Assembly (NCBI GenBank): GCA_000989185.1
Contig: LBNX01000006.1
Coordinates: 1 to 34,674, forward strand
Direction of reading: 5' to 3'
Length of the DNA: 34,674 nucleotides
Source: a candidate division TM6 bacterium GW2011_GWF2_28_16
GTDB lineage: Bacteria > Babelota > Babeliae > Babelales > UASB340
The notes beneath the pieces were generated by a model. It searched no databases. It saw only the letters and a list, made by a program, of their open reading frames with translations, and was not told the origin of the DNA. The translations under genes were made by a program, and so were the position numbers. This document shows positions 14,316 to 22,798 of the stretch, piece after piece (within the stretch, counting starts at the first letter, position 1; each line of letters opens with the position of its first letter).

Positions 14316-15224
14316 TTATTCTTGATTTAAAAGCCCAAAAACATACTCTTTTGAATCAAAAACATTAAAATCTTGTAGTTTTTCACCAAAACTTACGTAT
14401 AAAATGGGCAAATTAAGCTGTGATTTAATAGCAAAAACCATACCACCCTTACCAGTTCCATCTAATTTAGTTAAAACAGCACCATCAAGATTTATAACTT
14501 CTTTAAATATTTTTGCCTGTTCAAAAGAATTTTGGCCAAGCATAGCATCTATAATTAGCCAACTTGATAAATTAACGTGAATCTCTCCTAATGCTTTTGC
14601 TATAACACGCTTAACCTTTTCGAGTTCGTGCATTAAATTTACTTTTGTTTGCAACCTTCCAGCTGTGTCTATTATTATATGATCATAATTTTCAGTTTTA
14701 AATTTTATAATAGCGTCATAAACTACGCCCGAAGCATCACCAGCTTTTGATGGTGCAAATACAGTAACATCTATTTTTTTGCCCCATTCTTGTAATTGCT
14801 CTACAGCCGCAGCTCTAAATGTATCTGCAGCAACAAGTAAAACTTTTTTGCCATCTTGCTTTAATTTGTTAGCAAGTTTTGCAGCAAATGTTGTTTTGCC
14901 AGTCCCATTTATCCCAACAAGTAATAATATTTTAGGGGTATAATTTATATTATTATTTAAATCACTATTTAAAATATCTTGCAAAATTACAGATAGCTCT
15001 TCTTTTACCTGAGCCATTTCACTTATATTTTTATTTTTTATCTTATTTTTTAAATTTTCTATAATTTTTTCTGTTGTTTTTATCCCAGTATCAGCACTTA
15101 TAAGTAATATCTTTAATTCTTCAAAAAATTTATCGTTAATATTATTATTAGAAAAAATAGAATCAATTTTGGCTGTAAAATTATTATAAACTTTAGTTAT
15201 CTTGTCTTTTATGAATTTAAACAT
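14316..15224 (-). CDS. ftsY: signal recognition particle receptor FtsY
   Basis: SRP-receptor GTPase that docks ribosome-nascent chain complexes at SecYEG. The 302-aa protein is the NG core only, with a short basic N-terminus (MFKFIKDKITKVY) instead of the long acidic A domain of E. coli. The N domain covers about 30-90. The GTPase motifs are GINGTGKTT (G1, 104-112), DTFRAAAVEQLQEW, DTAGR (G3), TKLDGTGKGG (G4) and the closing FGEKLQDFNVFD. All are intact. It appears monocistronic. It diverges from the secreted ankyrin-like gene at 15302. Confidence 0.95.
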   Translation of the reverse strand: MFKFIKDKITKVYNNFTAKIDSIFSNNNINDKFFEELKILLISADTGIKTTEKIIENLKNKIKNKNISEMAQVKEELSVILQDILNSDLNNNINYTPKILLLVGINGTGKTTFAAKLANKLKQDGKKVLLVAADTFRAAAVEQLQEWGKKIDVTVFAPSKAGDASGVVYDAIIKFKTENYDHIIIDTAGRLQTKVNLMHELEKVKRVIAKALGEIHVNLSSWLIIDAMLGQNSFEQAKIFKEVINLDGAVLTKLDGTGKGGMVFAIKSQLNLPILYVSFGEKLQDFNVFDSKEYVFGLLNQE

Positions 15225-15301
15225 TATTATATTTCCCCGAGATTAATTAATAAATTTCACACGTAATTTACAACATAAAGTTAATAAAAGTAAGAGCATT
15301 T

Positions 15302-15793
15302 ATGAACAAAGTTTATTTTACAAAATTTTTAACAATAATAACTATAATAATAACTATCTTTAATATTTTTGCACTAAATGCACAATCAAGAAAATATACT
15401 CAAAAAGAACTTCTTTATTTTGCTCAAAGAAATTTTTCAACAAAAATTTATCTTGATGATAATTCTGAGTTAACCTATTACATATTAAACAAAGAATTTG
15501 AGCGCGCCTGGAATTTAATATCTATTTATAATGCAAACGTAGACCAAAAAAATATTAAGGGAATAACCCCTTTAATGGTTGCATCCAAAATGAATGCAAA
15601 AGATTTAATAGATCCAATAGTATTAAATTCAAAATATTTTGATTTAGAAACAAAAAAATATATAAACTGTACAAAAACACATGATAATGACGGTCAAAGC
15701 GCTTATGATCATGCAATGCTTAATGAAAATTATGAATTTGCTAATATTTTAAAAAATAAATATGGTATAACAAGTGGTATAGGTTTAGATTAA
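15302..15793 (+). CDS. secreted ankyrin-like protein (163 aa)
   Basis: Residues 1-28 are a signal peptide (Lys, then an Ile/Thr-rich hydrophobic core, ending ALNAQS). The mature part contains ankyrin-like units: AWNLISIYNANVDQKNIKG followed by ITPLMVASKMNAKDLIDPI, and a second one with DNDGQSAYDHAMLNENYEFANILKNKYG. Ankyrin repeats bind proteins. In intracellular bacteria they are frequent in exported factors, but no partner can be named here. ATG 15302 is preceded only by a weak AAGAG. Confidence 0.65.
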   Translation: MNKVYFTKFLTIITIIITIFNIFALNAQSRKYTQKELLYFAQRNFSTKIYLDDNSELTYYILNKEFERAWNLISIYNANVDQKNIKGITPLMVASKMNAKDLIDPIVLNSKYFDLETKKYINCTKTHDNDGQSAYDHAMLNENYEFANILKNKYGITSGIGLD

Positions 15794-15830
15794 AAAGTTT
15801 AAATATTTAATTTATTTTTTTGGAGAGAGT

Positions 15831-16418
15831 ATGAAAGTAGTAAAAATATTGTTTATATTATGTTTTATTCTTACAACAAAAAAGCTAACCTCTTTTAATA
15901 TGCCAAGCTTAAATAATATAAAAAATCATTTAGAACAAAATGCACAAAACATGGTAAAGCTAACAAAAGAAAATTTGCATGAATATGTAAAATTCGGCAA
16001 AGATTTTGTAGCAACAAAAGAAAATATAGAAAGCATTATAATAACTCCAGAAAAAATTTTACTTAATAATATAAATAATAAGCTAAGTAAATTTAACTGG
16101 TGTATAGATATAGATCTTATAAATTTGATTTTAAATAATAATAATAATAATAATATTTTAAATTTTATTAATAATAAAATAATAAACCTACACCCCAATA
16201 TTAAATTCCCAATATTATCTCTGGGAAAAGATATTCAAGACGAAGTATTAATACTCGAAGAATCTAAAAAAGAAATACAAGATTTTATAGAAAAAGAGCA
16301 AAAATTAAACACAAACAGATCTCAAGAAAACTTGATAAATAACTTAAATAAAATTATAGAATTAGAAAAAAACTTAGAAATAATTGCAAGCTATATTAAT
16401 ACAGAATTAAGTAAATAA
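15831..16418 (+). CDS. secreted Asn-rich helical protein of unknown function (195 aa)
   Basis: I do not recognise the family. Residues 1-21 look like a signal peptide (MKVVKILFILCFILTTKKLTS). The rest is rich in Asn, Lys, Glu and Ile and mostly helical, with a Glu/Lys-rich C-terminal half (KEIQDFIEKEQKLNTNR onward) that may form a coiled coil. A run of seven Asn is encoded by a pure AAT repeat (about 16133-16154). TGGAGAGAG gives a strong ribosome site before ATG 15831. The stop TAA shares one base with the prmC ATG, so the two are probably translationally coupled. Confidence 0.6.
   Translation: MKVVKILFILCFILTTKKLTSFNMPSLNNIKNHLEQNAQNMVKLTKENLHEYVKFGKDFVATKENIESIIITPEKILLNNINNKLSKFNWCIDIDLINLILNNNNNNNILNFINNKIINLHPNIKFPILSLGKDIQDEVLILEESKKEIQDFIEKEQKLNTNRSQENLINNLNKIIELEKNLEIIASYINTELSK
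16133..16154 (+). repeat. AAT trinucleotide microsatellite in a coding region
   Basis: About seven AAT units in tandem inside the secreted protein gene, encoding poly-Asn. Unit gain or loss would change the length without shifting the frame. Confidence 0.7.
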
Positions 16419-17317
16419 TGAATAATAACTTAATTAAAATTTTAAATAATATAAAAATAAAATTAAAAACAAATACTTCAAGTGAGCATGAAGCAGAGCA
16501 ACAAGCAATATGGCTACTAGAGCATATAACCCAAAAAAAATATTTAAAATTATTAACACAAGATTTAATATTAAATAAAAAACAAGAAGATAGTTTAAAT
16601 AAATACATAAAAGAAATAATAACTAAACATAAACCCATACAGTATATTATTGGTAATATTAATTTTTTAAACTTAATTATACAGGTAAAAGAACCTATTC
16701 TTATACCAAGACCAGAAACTGAAGAATGGGTTGATTTTACAATTAAATACTTAAATGAAAATTTAGAAAAATATTATAAAAATCAAACAATAAAAATTCT
16801 TGATTTATGTACCGGTTCAGGTTGCATAGCCCTAGCATTAGCAAAAAATATACCAAATTCACAAGTTACTGGAATAGATATAAATCCAGAAGCTATCAAA
16901 CTGGCTAATAAAAACAAAAAACTAAATAACATAAATAACATAAAATTTATAGTTTCTAATTTTTACGAAAATTTAGAAAATCAAAAATTTGATTTTATTT
17001 TTGCAAATCCGCCATATATATGCGAAAGCGAATGGCAAAATCTAGATAAAAATGTAAAAAACTGGGAAGACAAAAAAGCTTTAGTTGCAGATAGTAATGA
17101 TTGCTTATTTGCATATAAAAATATTATAAATAATGCAAAAAATCACTTAAATATTAATAATATTTTTACAAAAAACAAACTATCACAAGTTTTTCTTGAA
17201 ATTGGCACCGAACAAGAAAAAATTATAAAATTACTATTAGAAGAAAAAGGCCTTAAAAACATAGCTTTTCGCAAAGATTTAAACAAAACAACACGACTAG
17301 CTCTTGCTTCTATTTGA
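16418..17317 (+). CDS. prmC: peptide chain release factor N5-glutamine methyltransferase
   Basis: Methylates the Gln of the GGQ motif in release factors RF1/RF2, using S-adenosylmethionine. The 299-aa protein has an N-terminal helical domain, then IPRPETEEW, the SAM-binding LDLCTGSGCIALAL (128-141), IDINPEAI and the catalytic NPPY (197-200), the full PrmC order. ATG 16418 overlaps the preceding stop by one base. prfA, its common neighbour elsewhere, is not here; instead prmC is coupled to a secreted protein gene. Confidence 0.93.
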   Translation: MNNNLIKILNNIKIKLKTNTSSEHEAEQQAIWLLEHITQKKYLKLLTQDLILNKKQEDSLNKYIKEIITKHKPIQYIIGNINFLNLIIQVKEPILIPRPETEEWVDFTIKYLNENLEKYYKNQTIKILDLCTGSGCIALALAKNIPNSQVTGIDINPEAIKLANKNKKLNNINNIKFIVSNFYENLENQKFDFIFANPPYICESEWQNLDKNVKNWEDKKALVADSNDCLFAYKNIINNAKNHLNINNIFTKNKLSQVFLEIGTEQEKIIKLLLEEKGLKNIAFRKDLNKTTRLALASI

Positions 17318-17377
17318 AATATTATGTAAAAATAACGTACAAATCAGCATTTTAACAATAGGCAAAAGTCACCTCTT

Positions 17378-17406
17378 TTGACAAAATAACCAAAATCTAT
17401 TAGATT
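17378..17406 (+). promoter_or_regulatory. promoter upstream of the small secreted protein at 17502
   Basis: Perfect TTGACA (17378-17383), 17-nt spacer, TAGATT (17401-17406). The leader of about 90 nt holds a GGGGGAG stretch (17453-17459) with no start codon at proper distance, and an AGGTA/TACCT mini-hairpin (about 17470-17483). Confidence 0.6.
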
Positions 17407-17501
17407 ACTTGATGTAATTAAATGAAATTGTGTATAAATAAATTGTGGGGGAGTAATTTAAAATACACAGGTATTTTTACCTAATTTAAGGATATTAATT
17501 T

Positions 17502-17936
17502 ATGAAATTTAAATTTGTTTTAAAAACTGTATTAGTATTAACTTGTGCATTAACAATTTCTAATACTTACGCAGACAAAAGCAATAGACAAAGCAAATAT
17601 CAAAAACACTTAATAAGTAAATTTGATATGGTAACTGATGCTGTTAATGATATAAACAAAATTAATACTCAAATTCATCCATATAAAATATGCAAAACAT
17701 ATAAAATAGCTGGATCAAATACATTAGAAGAAAAAACAGTAATTCACTATGCTGAATACAGAAAAAAACCAGATACATCTAAAAAAACAATAAAAACAAA
17801 TACTTCTGTATTACAAGCCAATGAAATATCTTTTGTTTACAATTCTAAAAAAGATAAAAATCATGTAATGCAAACAAGTAGAAATCCTAAAATAGATACA
17901 AGAATTGCATTAAATCAAAATTCTAGAAAAGCTTAA
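17502..17936 (+). CDS. small secreted basic protein of unknown function (144 aa)
   Basis: A clear signal peptide (about 1-24: Lys-rich start, VLVLTCALTISN core, TYA before DKS) is followed by a basic, Ser/Thr/Lys/Asn-rich mature part of about 120 residues with no recognisable domain. Two central Gln/Tyr/Lys segments alternate as possible strands (HPYKICKTYKIAG, KTVIHYAEYRKK). AAGGAT lies ahead of ATG 17502. The gene has its own good promoter and a long leader, so it may be well expressed. Third small exported protein within 2.6 kb. Confidence 0.6.
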   Translation: MKFKFVLKTVLVLTCALTISNTYADKSNRQSKYQKHLISKFDMVTDAVNDINKINTQIHPYKICKTYKIAGSNTLEEKTVIHYAEYRKKPDTSKKTIKTNTSVLQANEISFVYNSKKDKNHVMQTSRNPKIDTRIALNQNSRKA

Positions 17937-17992
17937 GTTTTAAAAACTTAAATTTAAATCACAATCTAATTATAAATAATCAGGAGAATACT

Positions 17993-18916
17993 TTGGAAAC
18001 AAATAATAAAAAAAATAACATTTTTTCTATTATAAAAAATATATTTATAGTTTTAATTTTATTACAATTTGTACCCAGCGCAATTTATAATATAAAAAAA
18101 GCTTTTACAAAATACACTCAACCAAAAGCTCTTGTAGGTCAAATTAATATTTCTGGCGTAATTACAGATTCTACATTTTATGTAAAAAATATAAAAAAAT
18201 TTTTACGCGATCCAGAAATTAAAGCTCTTTTTGTTAAAATAGAATGTCCAGGGGGAACACCAGGTTCAAGCCAAGCTGTTTATGAAGAATTAAAAAAGTT
18301 TAAAGAAGAAAAACCTGTAGTTGTTTTAGTCGAAAATCTTTGTGCATCAGGCGCTTATTATATTGCATGTGCCGCAAATCAAATAATATCTCCAGCAAGT
18401 TCTTTAATTGGTAGTATTGGCGTATATATGCAAGTACCAAATGTTAAAGAATTACTAGATAAATGGAATATAAAGTTTAAATTTATAAAAACAGGCAAAT
18501 TTAAAACTGTAGGTAACCCATTAGAAGATATTAATTCTGAAGAAATTAATTATTTACAAGAATTATCTAACGAAAATTATAATCAATTTACTAAAGACGT
18601 TGCAGTATCAAGAAAACTTGATATTAAAAATGTTAATATCTGGGCAGATGGACAAGTATTTTTGGCTACTAAAGCATTAAAATTAAACTTAATAGACCAA
18701 ATTGGTTCTTTTACAGATGCCGAAAATACAATTAAAAAACTTGCAAATATAGAAACAGAAATTAAATTTGTACAAGCACAAAAAAAGCATGGCTTATTAA
18801 GCTTGCTTACTCAAGATGATGATAACGATCAAGATTTAAGTTTATCTTCTAAAATTGCAACTTTTTTACACGAAGTTTATTTAAATTTAGTAAACAAAAG
18901 CAATATTACAATATAA
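17993..18916 (+). CDS. sppA: SppA-type signal peptide peptidase (S49 family)
   Basis: Membrane-bound Ser-Lys protease that cleaves leftover signal peptides. An N-terminal membrane segment (about 10-32) precedes one S49 domain. It has VKIECPGGTPGSSQAVYEEL, the nucleophile in CASGAYYIACAA (S119), GSIGVYMQVPN, and the probable general base in KTGKFKTVGNP (K171). At 307 aa this is the short, single-domain form as in Bacillus, which acts as a ring of subunits. TTG 17993 is the start: AGGAG lies eight bases upstream and the next in-frame ATG is far inside. It converges directly on ftsK, the two stop codons being adjacent with no bases between. Confidence 0.9.
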   Translation: METNNKKNNIFSIIKNIFIVLILLQFVPSAIYNIKKAFTKYTQPKALVGQINISGVITDSTFYVKNIKKFLRDPEIKALFVKIECPGGTPGSSQAVYEELKKFKEEKPVVVLVENLCASGAYYIACAANQIISPASSLIGSIGVYMQVPNVKELLDKWNIKFKFIKTGKFKTVGNPLEDINSEEINYLQELSNENYNQFTKDVAVSRKLDIKNVNIWADGQVFLATKALKLNLIDQIGSFTDAENTIKKLANIETEIKFVQAQKKHGLLSLLTQDDDNDQDLSLSSKIATFLHEVYLNLVNKSNITI

Positions 18917-21367
18917 TTACAAGTTATCTTTTAAAATTTTTCGTGGCTTACTGCCCTGCGCAGGAGCAAGTAGGCCATCCATTTCTAATTTTTCTATAAT
19001 TCTAGCTGATCTATTAAATCCAATTCTATATCTACGTTGCAAACCTGATATAGAAATTTCTTCTATATTTTGTATAAAATCTAAAACATCTGGGTATAAA
19101 TCATCCTGAATATTTTCCATTTCTGTTTTTGACATTAAATTTAAAGTTTCATTTAAATCTAAATATTCAGGTTCAGCCTGTGATCTTAAGTAACTTGCAA
19201 GTTTTTCTATCTCTTTTCCAGAAACATATGATCCATGAATACGTTGCAAATCCGAAGAGGCAGAACTCATATAAAGCATATCGCCTCGACCCAATAATTT
19301 TTCTGCACCAGCACAATCAATTATAGTGCGCGAATCTATCTTAGAGCTTACCCTAAATGCTATTCTTGATGGAAAATTAACTTTTATTAATCCAGTTATA
19401 ACATCAACAGAAGGTCTTTGCGTTGCTAATATCATATGTATACCTGCAGCGCGTGCCATTTGAGCAATACGAGCAATATGAATTTCTATATCTTTTCCGG
19501 CCACCATCATAAGGTCAGCTAACTCATCTATAATTAAAACTATATATGGCATAGATTCTAATTTTTTATCGTCTTGAGCCAATTCCTGATATTCTTTTAT
19601 ATTTCTAGCTCCAGTCAAAGACATTTTATCGTACCTTGTTTCCATTTCTTGAACTAGCCATTTTAAAACAGGGCTAGCTTGTCTAGGGTTGGTAATTATA
19701 GGGAATAATAAATGTGGAATATCTTTATATGGTGCAAATTCTAATCTTTTTGGATCTATTAAAATAAGTTTTAAATTATCTGGTTTAAAATTAGAAAGTA
19801 AACTTACTATCATTGTATTTAAACCAACAGATTTACCAGATCCTGTAGAACCAGCAACAAGTAAGTGTGGCATAACAGATAAATCCTGAATTACAGGATT
19901 ACCAACAACATCAACACCAAGAATAACTGGCAAGCCTGTTTTAAAATTACCAAATTCTTTTGTTTTAAAAATATCAGATAACAAAACACTTTGTCGTATT
20001 TTATTAGAAATTTCAAATCCAACAACGCTTCTGCCTGGAATTGGAGCTACAATTCTAATACTTACAGCCATTAAAGCTAAAGCTAGATCATCTTCTAGAG
20101 CAATAATTTTGCTAATTTTACTATCTATATCTGGTTTATATTCAAAAAGAGTGATCACAGGACCCGGTTTTATTGCCGTAACCTTTCCCTTTATACCAAA
20201 ATAACTCAACTTTTCTTCTAAAAGTTTACCCTTTAAAATACCTTCTTCTTCTAATTGTTTTTTATTTTTTTCGTCTTCACTATTAATAGACAAAAATAAA
20301 TTTAAATCTGGCAAAATATAATCAATAAATTTTTTAGTATTTTTATTATTATTTAAATTTATAGTTAAATTATTATTAATATCTGAATTATCTAAACGCT
20401 CTTTTAAATTTAAACTAAAAATATTTTTGGAAAAAACTGTATTTGGCAAAAGTAAAAAAGAAAATTTATGAAAATTATATGCCCTGCTACAATTAAAAAT
20501 TAATTTTTCTTTGAATTTTTCGAATTTTTCTAAATTTAGCACATGTATTACATTTGCATTATCTATAATTTGTTCAACATTTTCTCTATTTATATTTATA
20601 TTATTTATATTGATATTTTCAAAATTATTTAAATTATTATTTTTTCTAAAAATTTTATTAAATAAATATTTAGTACCTAATTTTATATTAACCCAAATTA
20701 AATTTAAGCTATATAACATAAATTTGCCTAAATAAATAAATGATAATTTTGTTATATTTAATAAAGCAAAAAAGCTAAATTGAATTAGACTTAAAAAAGT
20801 TAATAATATTAATTTAAATAGATATTTAAATGATATATTAAAAACTATAATACTAGAAATAAATAATAGCGATAAATTTAATATTATAAATCCTGAAATA
20901 CTTATATAGTGAGTTAAAAAATTACAAAACCTACTACCAAAAAGACCACCAGGATAAAAGCCCATAAAATCTAAATCTATTAAATAAAAAAACGAAGCCA
21001 CAAAAAGTGTAAGTGCATAAAAAGAAGTAATTCTATAACTTTTTTTATACCCTTCTGGCTCTACAAAAAAGATATATGCTATATAAATAAAACTAAAAAC
21101 AAATAAATATGCACTAAAACCCCATAAATAAAAAAACAGTGCTGCTAAATTTGCACCAAATTGACCACATAAATTTTTAACTGGCTCATTGCTTGATATA
21201 ACATGAAACCATGACGTATCTTGTTTATTAAAAGACATTAACGCAAATAAAGAAATCAAAAAAAATGCACTTAATAATATAGAAAAAATTTCGTATTTAT
21301 ATTTTAAAAAATTAACTTGTTGTTTATAAAGCTTTATTTTTGACTTATTCTTATTAAACTCAAACAT
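18917..21367 (-). CDS. ftsK: DNA translocase FtsK
   Basis: Septum-anchored motor that pumps chromosome ends apart and activates XerCD recombination. Four to five membrane helices occupy about 25-200. A short Asn-rich linker (240-345) follows, much shorter than in E. coli. The motor has Walker A GSTGSGKS (506-513), Walker B LIIDE (611-615), ATQRPSVDVITGLIK and the FPSRIAFRV block. The C-terminal gamma winged helix (SISGLQRRYRIGFNRSARIIEKLEMDG) would read KOPS sequences. At 816 aa it is complete. AAGGGAG just upstream of the ATG is the ribosome site. That site could pair with a CTCCCT 57 nt earlier. Confidence 0.95.
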   Translation of the reverse strand: MFEFNKNKSKIKLYKQQVNFLKYKYEIFSILLSAFFLISLFALMSFNKQDTSWFHVISSNEPVKNLCGQFGANLAALFFYLWGFSAYLFVFSFIYIAYIFFVEPEGYKKSYRITSFYALTLFVASFFYLIDLDFMGFYPGGLFGSRFCNFLTHYISISGFIILNLSLLFISSIIVFNISFKYLFKLILLTFLSLIQFSFFALLNITKLSFIYLGKFMLYSLNLIWVNIKLGTKYLFNKIFRKNNNLNNFENININNININRENVEQIIDNANVIHVLNLEKFEKFKEKLIFNCSRAYNFHKFSFLLLPNTVFSKNIFSLNLKERLDNSDINNNLTINLNNNKNTKKFIDYILPDLNLFLSINSEDEKNKKQLEEEGILKGKLLEEKLSYFGIKGKVTAIKPGPVITLFEYKPDIDSKISKIIALEDDLALALMAVSIRIVAPIPGRSVVGFEISNKIRQSVLLSDIFKTKEFGNFKTGLPVILGVDVVGNPVIQDLSVMPHLLVAGSTGSGKSVGLNTMIVSLLSNFKPDNLKLILIDPKRLEFAPYKDIPHLLFPIITNPRQASPVLKWLVQEMETRYDKMSLTGARNIKEYQELAQDDKKLESMPYIVLIIDELADLMMVAGKDIEIHIARIAQMARAAGIHMILATQRPSVDVITGLIKVNFPSRIAFRVSSKIDSRTIIDCAGAEKLLGRGDMLYMSSASSDLQRIHGSYVSGKEIEKLASYLRSQAEPEYLDLNETLNLMSKTEMENIQDDLYPDVLDFIQNIEEISISGLQRRYRIGFNRSARIIEKLEMDGLLAPAQGSKPRKILKDNL

Positions 21368-21434
21368 TTTATGCTCCCTTTTTTTTTATTTATAGTCATC
21401 TGTTTATTATGCAAATTTATTATGTAAAAATAAT

Positions 21435-21468
21435 AGGGAGTTTAAAAGATTCTATAATATCTTTTAAA
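21435..21468. promoter_or_regulatory. 10-bp inverted repeat between fis-like gene and ftsK
   Basis: TTTAAAAGAT (21441-21450) and ATCTTTTAAA (21459-21468) are perfect complements with an 8-nt spacer, next to CTCCCT on the minus strand (21440-21435). No T run follows on the minus strand, so it is a poor terminator. An operator or leader structure for ftsK is possible. Confidence 0.4.
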
Positions 21469-21494
21469 ACAAAGCGTTTTTATATTTATTTTTT

Positions 21495-21788
21495 TTATAA
21501 TTCTTGAAATTTATCTATTTCAAATTTTGGTTCAAAGTCTTTTGTAAAAGAACCTTTACCATCTATTTTTAATAACTTTATTTTTTGATATAAAGTACTT
21601 CTTGAAATACCAAGAACTTGTGCGGCCCTAAAATAGTTATAACTTACCTCTTGAAGTACTAGTTCTATAACATATTTTTCAACTTCTTCTACTATTAATG
21701 GATATATATTACCTTTTTCGTACTTAGAAATACCTAAAACCATTTTTCTGATATCTCTTTTTAGTAAATCATATAATGAAAGTGACAT
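21495..21788 (-). CDS. Fis-family helix-turn-helix protein
   Basis: 97-aa protein with the Fis size and layout: an N-terminal region, VEEVEKYVIELVLQEVSYNYFRAAQVLGISRSTLYQKIKLLKI, and a short tail. The AAQVLGISRSTLYQKIK block is the Fis/NtrC C-terminal DNA-binding helix-turn-helix. A stand-alone Fis-like protein can be a nucleoid-bending protein or a specific regulator; here it follows holA by 36 nt and precedes ftsK. GAGGGG lies a little far (12 nt) from the ATG. The tail after the helix-turn-helix (about 20 acidic/aromatic residues) is longer than in enteric Fis. Confidence 0.75.
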   Translation of the reverse strand: MSLSLYDLLKRDIRKMVLGISKYEKGNIYPLIVEEVEKYVIELVLQEVSYNYFRAAQVLGISRSTLYQKIKLLKIDGKGSFTKDFEPKFEIDKFQEL

Positions 21789-21824
21789 AAATACACCAAT
21801 CCCCTCTTTTTTGTTTAATATTTT

Positions 21825-22793
21825 TTAGTTAATAAAATAATTTAAATAAAAATAATCCAAAAAACAAAACTGTGATCCAGTTTTTATTTTATAATCATTA
21901 GTGTACAGAAAATCATGGTAACTTGACAACTGATTTATTGAATTTTTTTTCCAATCACTTTTAATAAAATTATAAGGCAAGCCAAAAGAAACTGATTTTG
22001 CCTTCGCAAAATTATTATTATTTAAATATTTAACAACAAAATAAGCCCTATATAATTTTTCTGACCAAAATGAAAGCCAAAAAACATCTGGATAATCTTT
22101 ATTTATTTGAACCCAAATATTAAAAAACTCTTTCGCATTTTTTTCAAAAAAATATTTAGCTAATAAATTTAAAGATGGCGAATTTTTGCCAATTAAAAGT
22201 GTTAAATAATTTATTATATTTATATCTGGTTCAGCTTTTATTAAATCAAGATAATTAACTAAAATAGATAACTGATCAAGATTAATATTATTATCTAAAT
22301 TTAAAAAAACTTGTTTTATTAATGCTATTTTTTTATTTGTTAATTTAATCTCAAAAAAATTTAATATATTAATTATGCTATCTAGATCAAGATTATCACT
22401 TAGTTCTATAATATTTAAATTATTTTTATCACTGGATTTAAAAATGCTTGCACTTTTTTCTTTATCTAAATAAAAAGCTATAAAATGTGGGCCTGTATAA
22501 TTCAAAAGCAAATCTATTTCTTTTTGTACTAATTTTGCCTGCATACAATCACCCAGCCAATAAAAATATTTTTGGCCCAAAAATGTTTGTGCCAAATTAG
22601 ATTGAATTTCACGCTTTTCTAGCGAATCTATAATTAAATTTCTATATTGTGCCGGTAATTTATTTTGGTTTTGTAAAAAAGAAAGTAATCTAGATAAAAA
22701 TAAAATATAATAATTTTCACCTGTAAAACATATTGTTCTAAAGTTTATATTTTCGTTATTTTTTATTTCATCTAAAAAGTCTAAAAGTTTCAT
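21825..22793 (-). CDS. holA: probable DNA polymerase III delta subunit (HolA-like), divergent
   Basis: A 322-aa helical protein directly after an LptE-like gene, the order often seen as lptE-holA. The best sequence support is the C-terminal third: FWSEKLYRAYFVVKYLNNNNF, then FGLPYNFIKSDWKKNSINQLSSYHDFLYTNDYKIKTGS. This matches the HolA clamp-loader collar pattern (leucine/glutamine-rich helix, LPxxF, L-x-x-x-D-x-x-x-K-x-G). The N-terminal half (GENYYILFLSRLL) fits only loosely with the usual phE/nucleotide-fold start. Delta opens the sliding clamp and does not hydrolyse ATP, so no P-loop is expected. The call depends on both context and the C-terminal pattern. Confidence 0.6.
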   Translation of the reverse strand: MKLLDFLDEIKNNENINFRTICFTGENYYILFLSRLLSFLQNQNKLPAQYRNLIIDSLEKREIQSNLAQTFLGQKYFYWLGDCMQAKLVQKEIDLLLNYTGPHFIAFYLDKEKSASIFKSSDKNNLNIIELSDNLDLDSIINILNFFEIKLTNKKIALIKQVFLNLDNNINLDQLSILVNYLDLIKAEPDINIINYLTLLIGKNSPSLNLLAKYFFEKNAKEFFNIWVQINKDYPDVFWLSFWSEKLYRAYFVVKYLNNNNFAKAKSVSFGLPYNFIKSDWKKNSINQLSSYHDFLYTNDYKIKTGSQFCFLDYFYLNYFIN

Positions 22794-22798
22794 TTATA

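Noticed and set aside
17318-17501. A hidden small gene after the GGGGGAG at 17453
   Set aside because: No start codon lies at the right distance and the only frame (TTG, 13 codons) ends at once; it is more likely leader sequence.
7350-18965. The palindrome CCTGCGCAGG at about 7350 and 18955
   Set aside because: Both copies encode Pro-Ala-Gln in conserved parts of KdsD and FtsK; there is no flanking similarity, so coincidence of codons is more likely than a repeat family.
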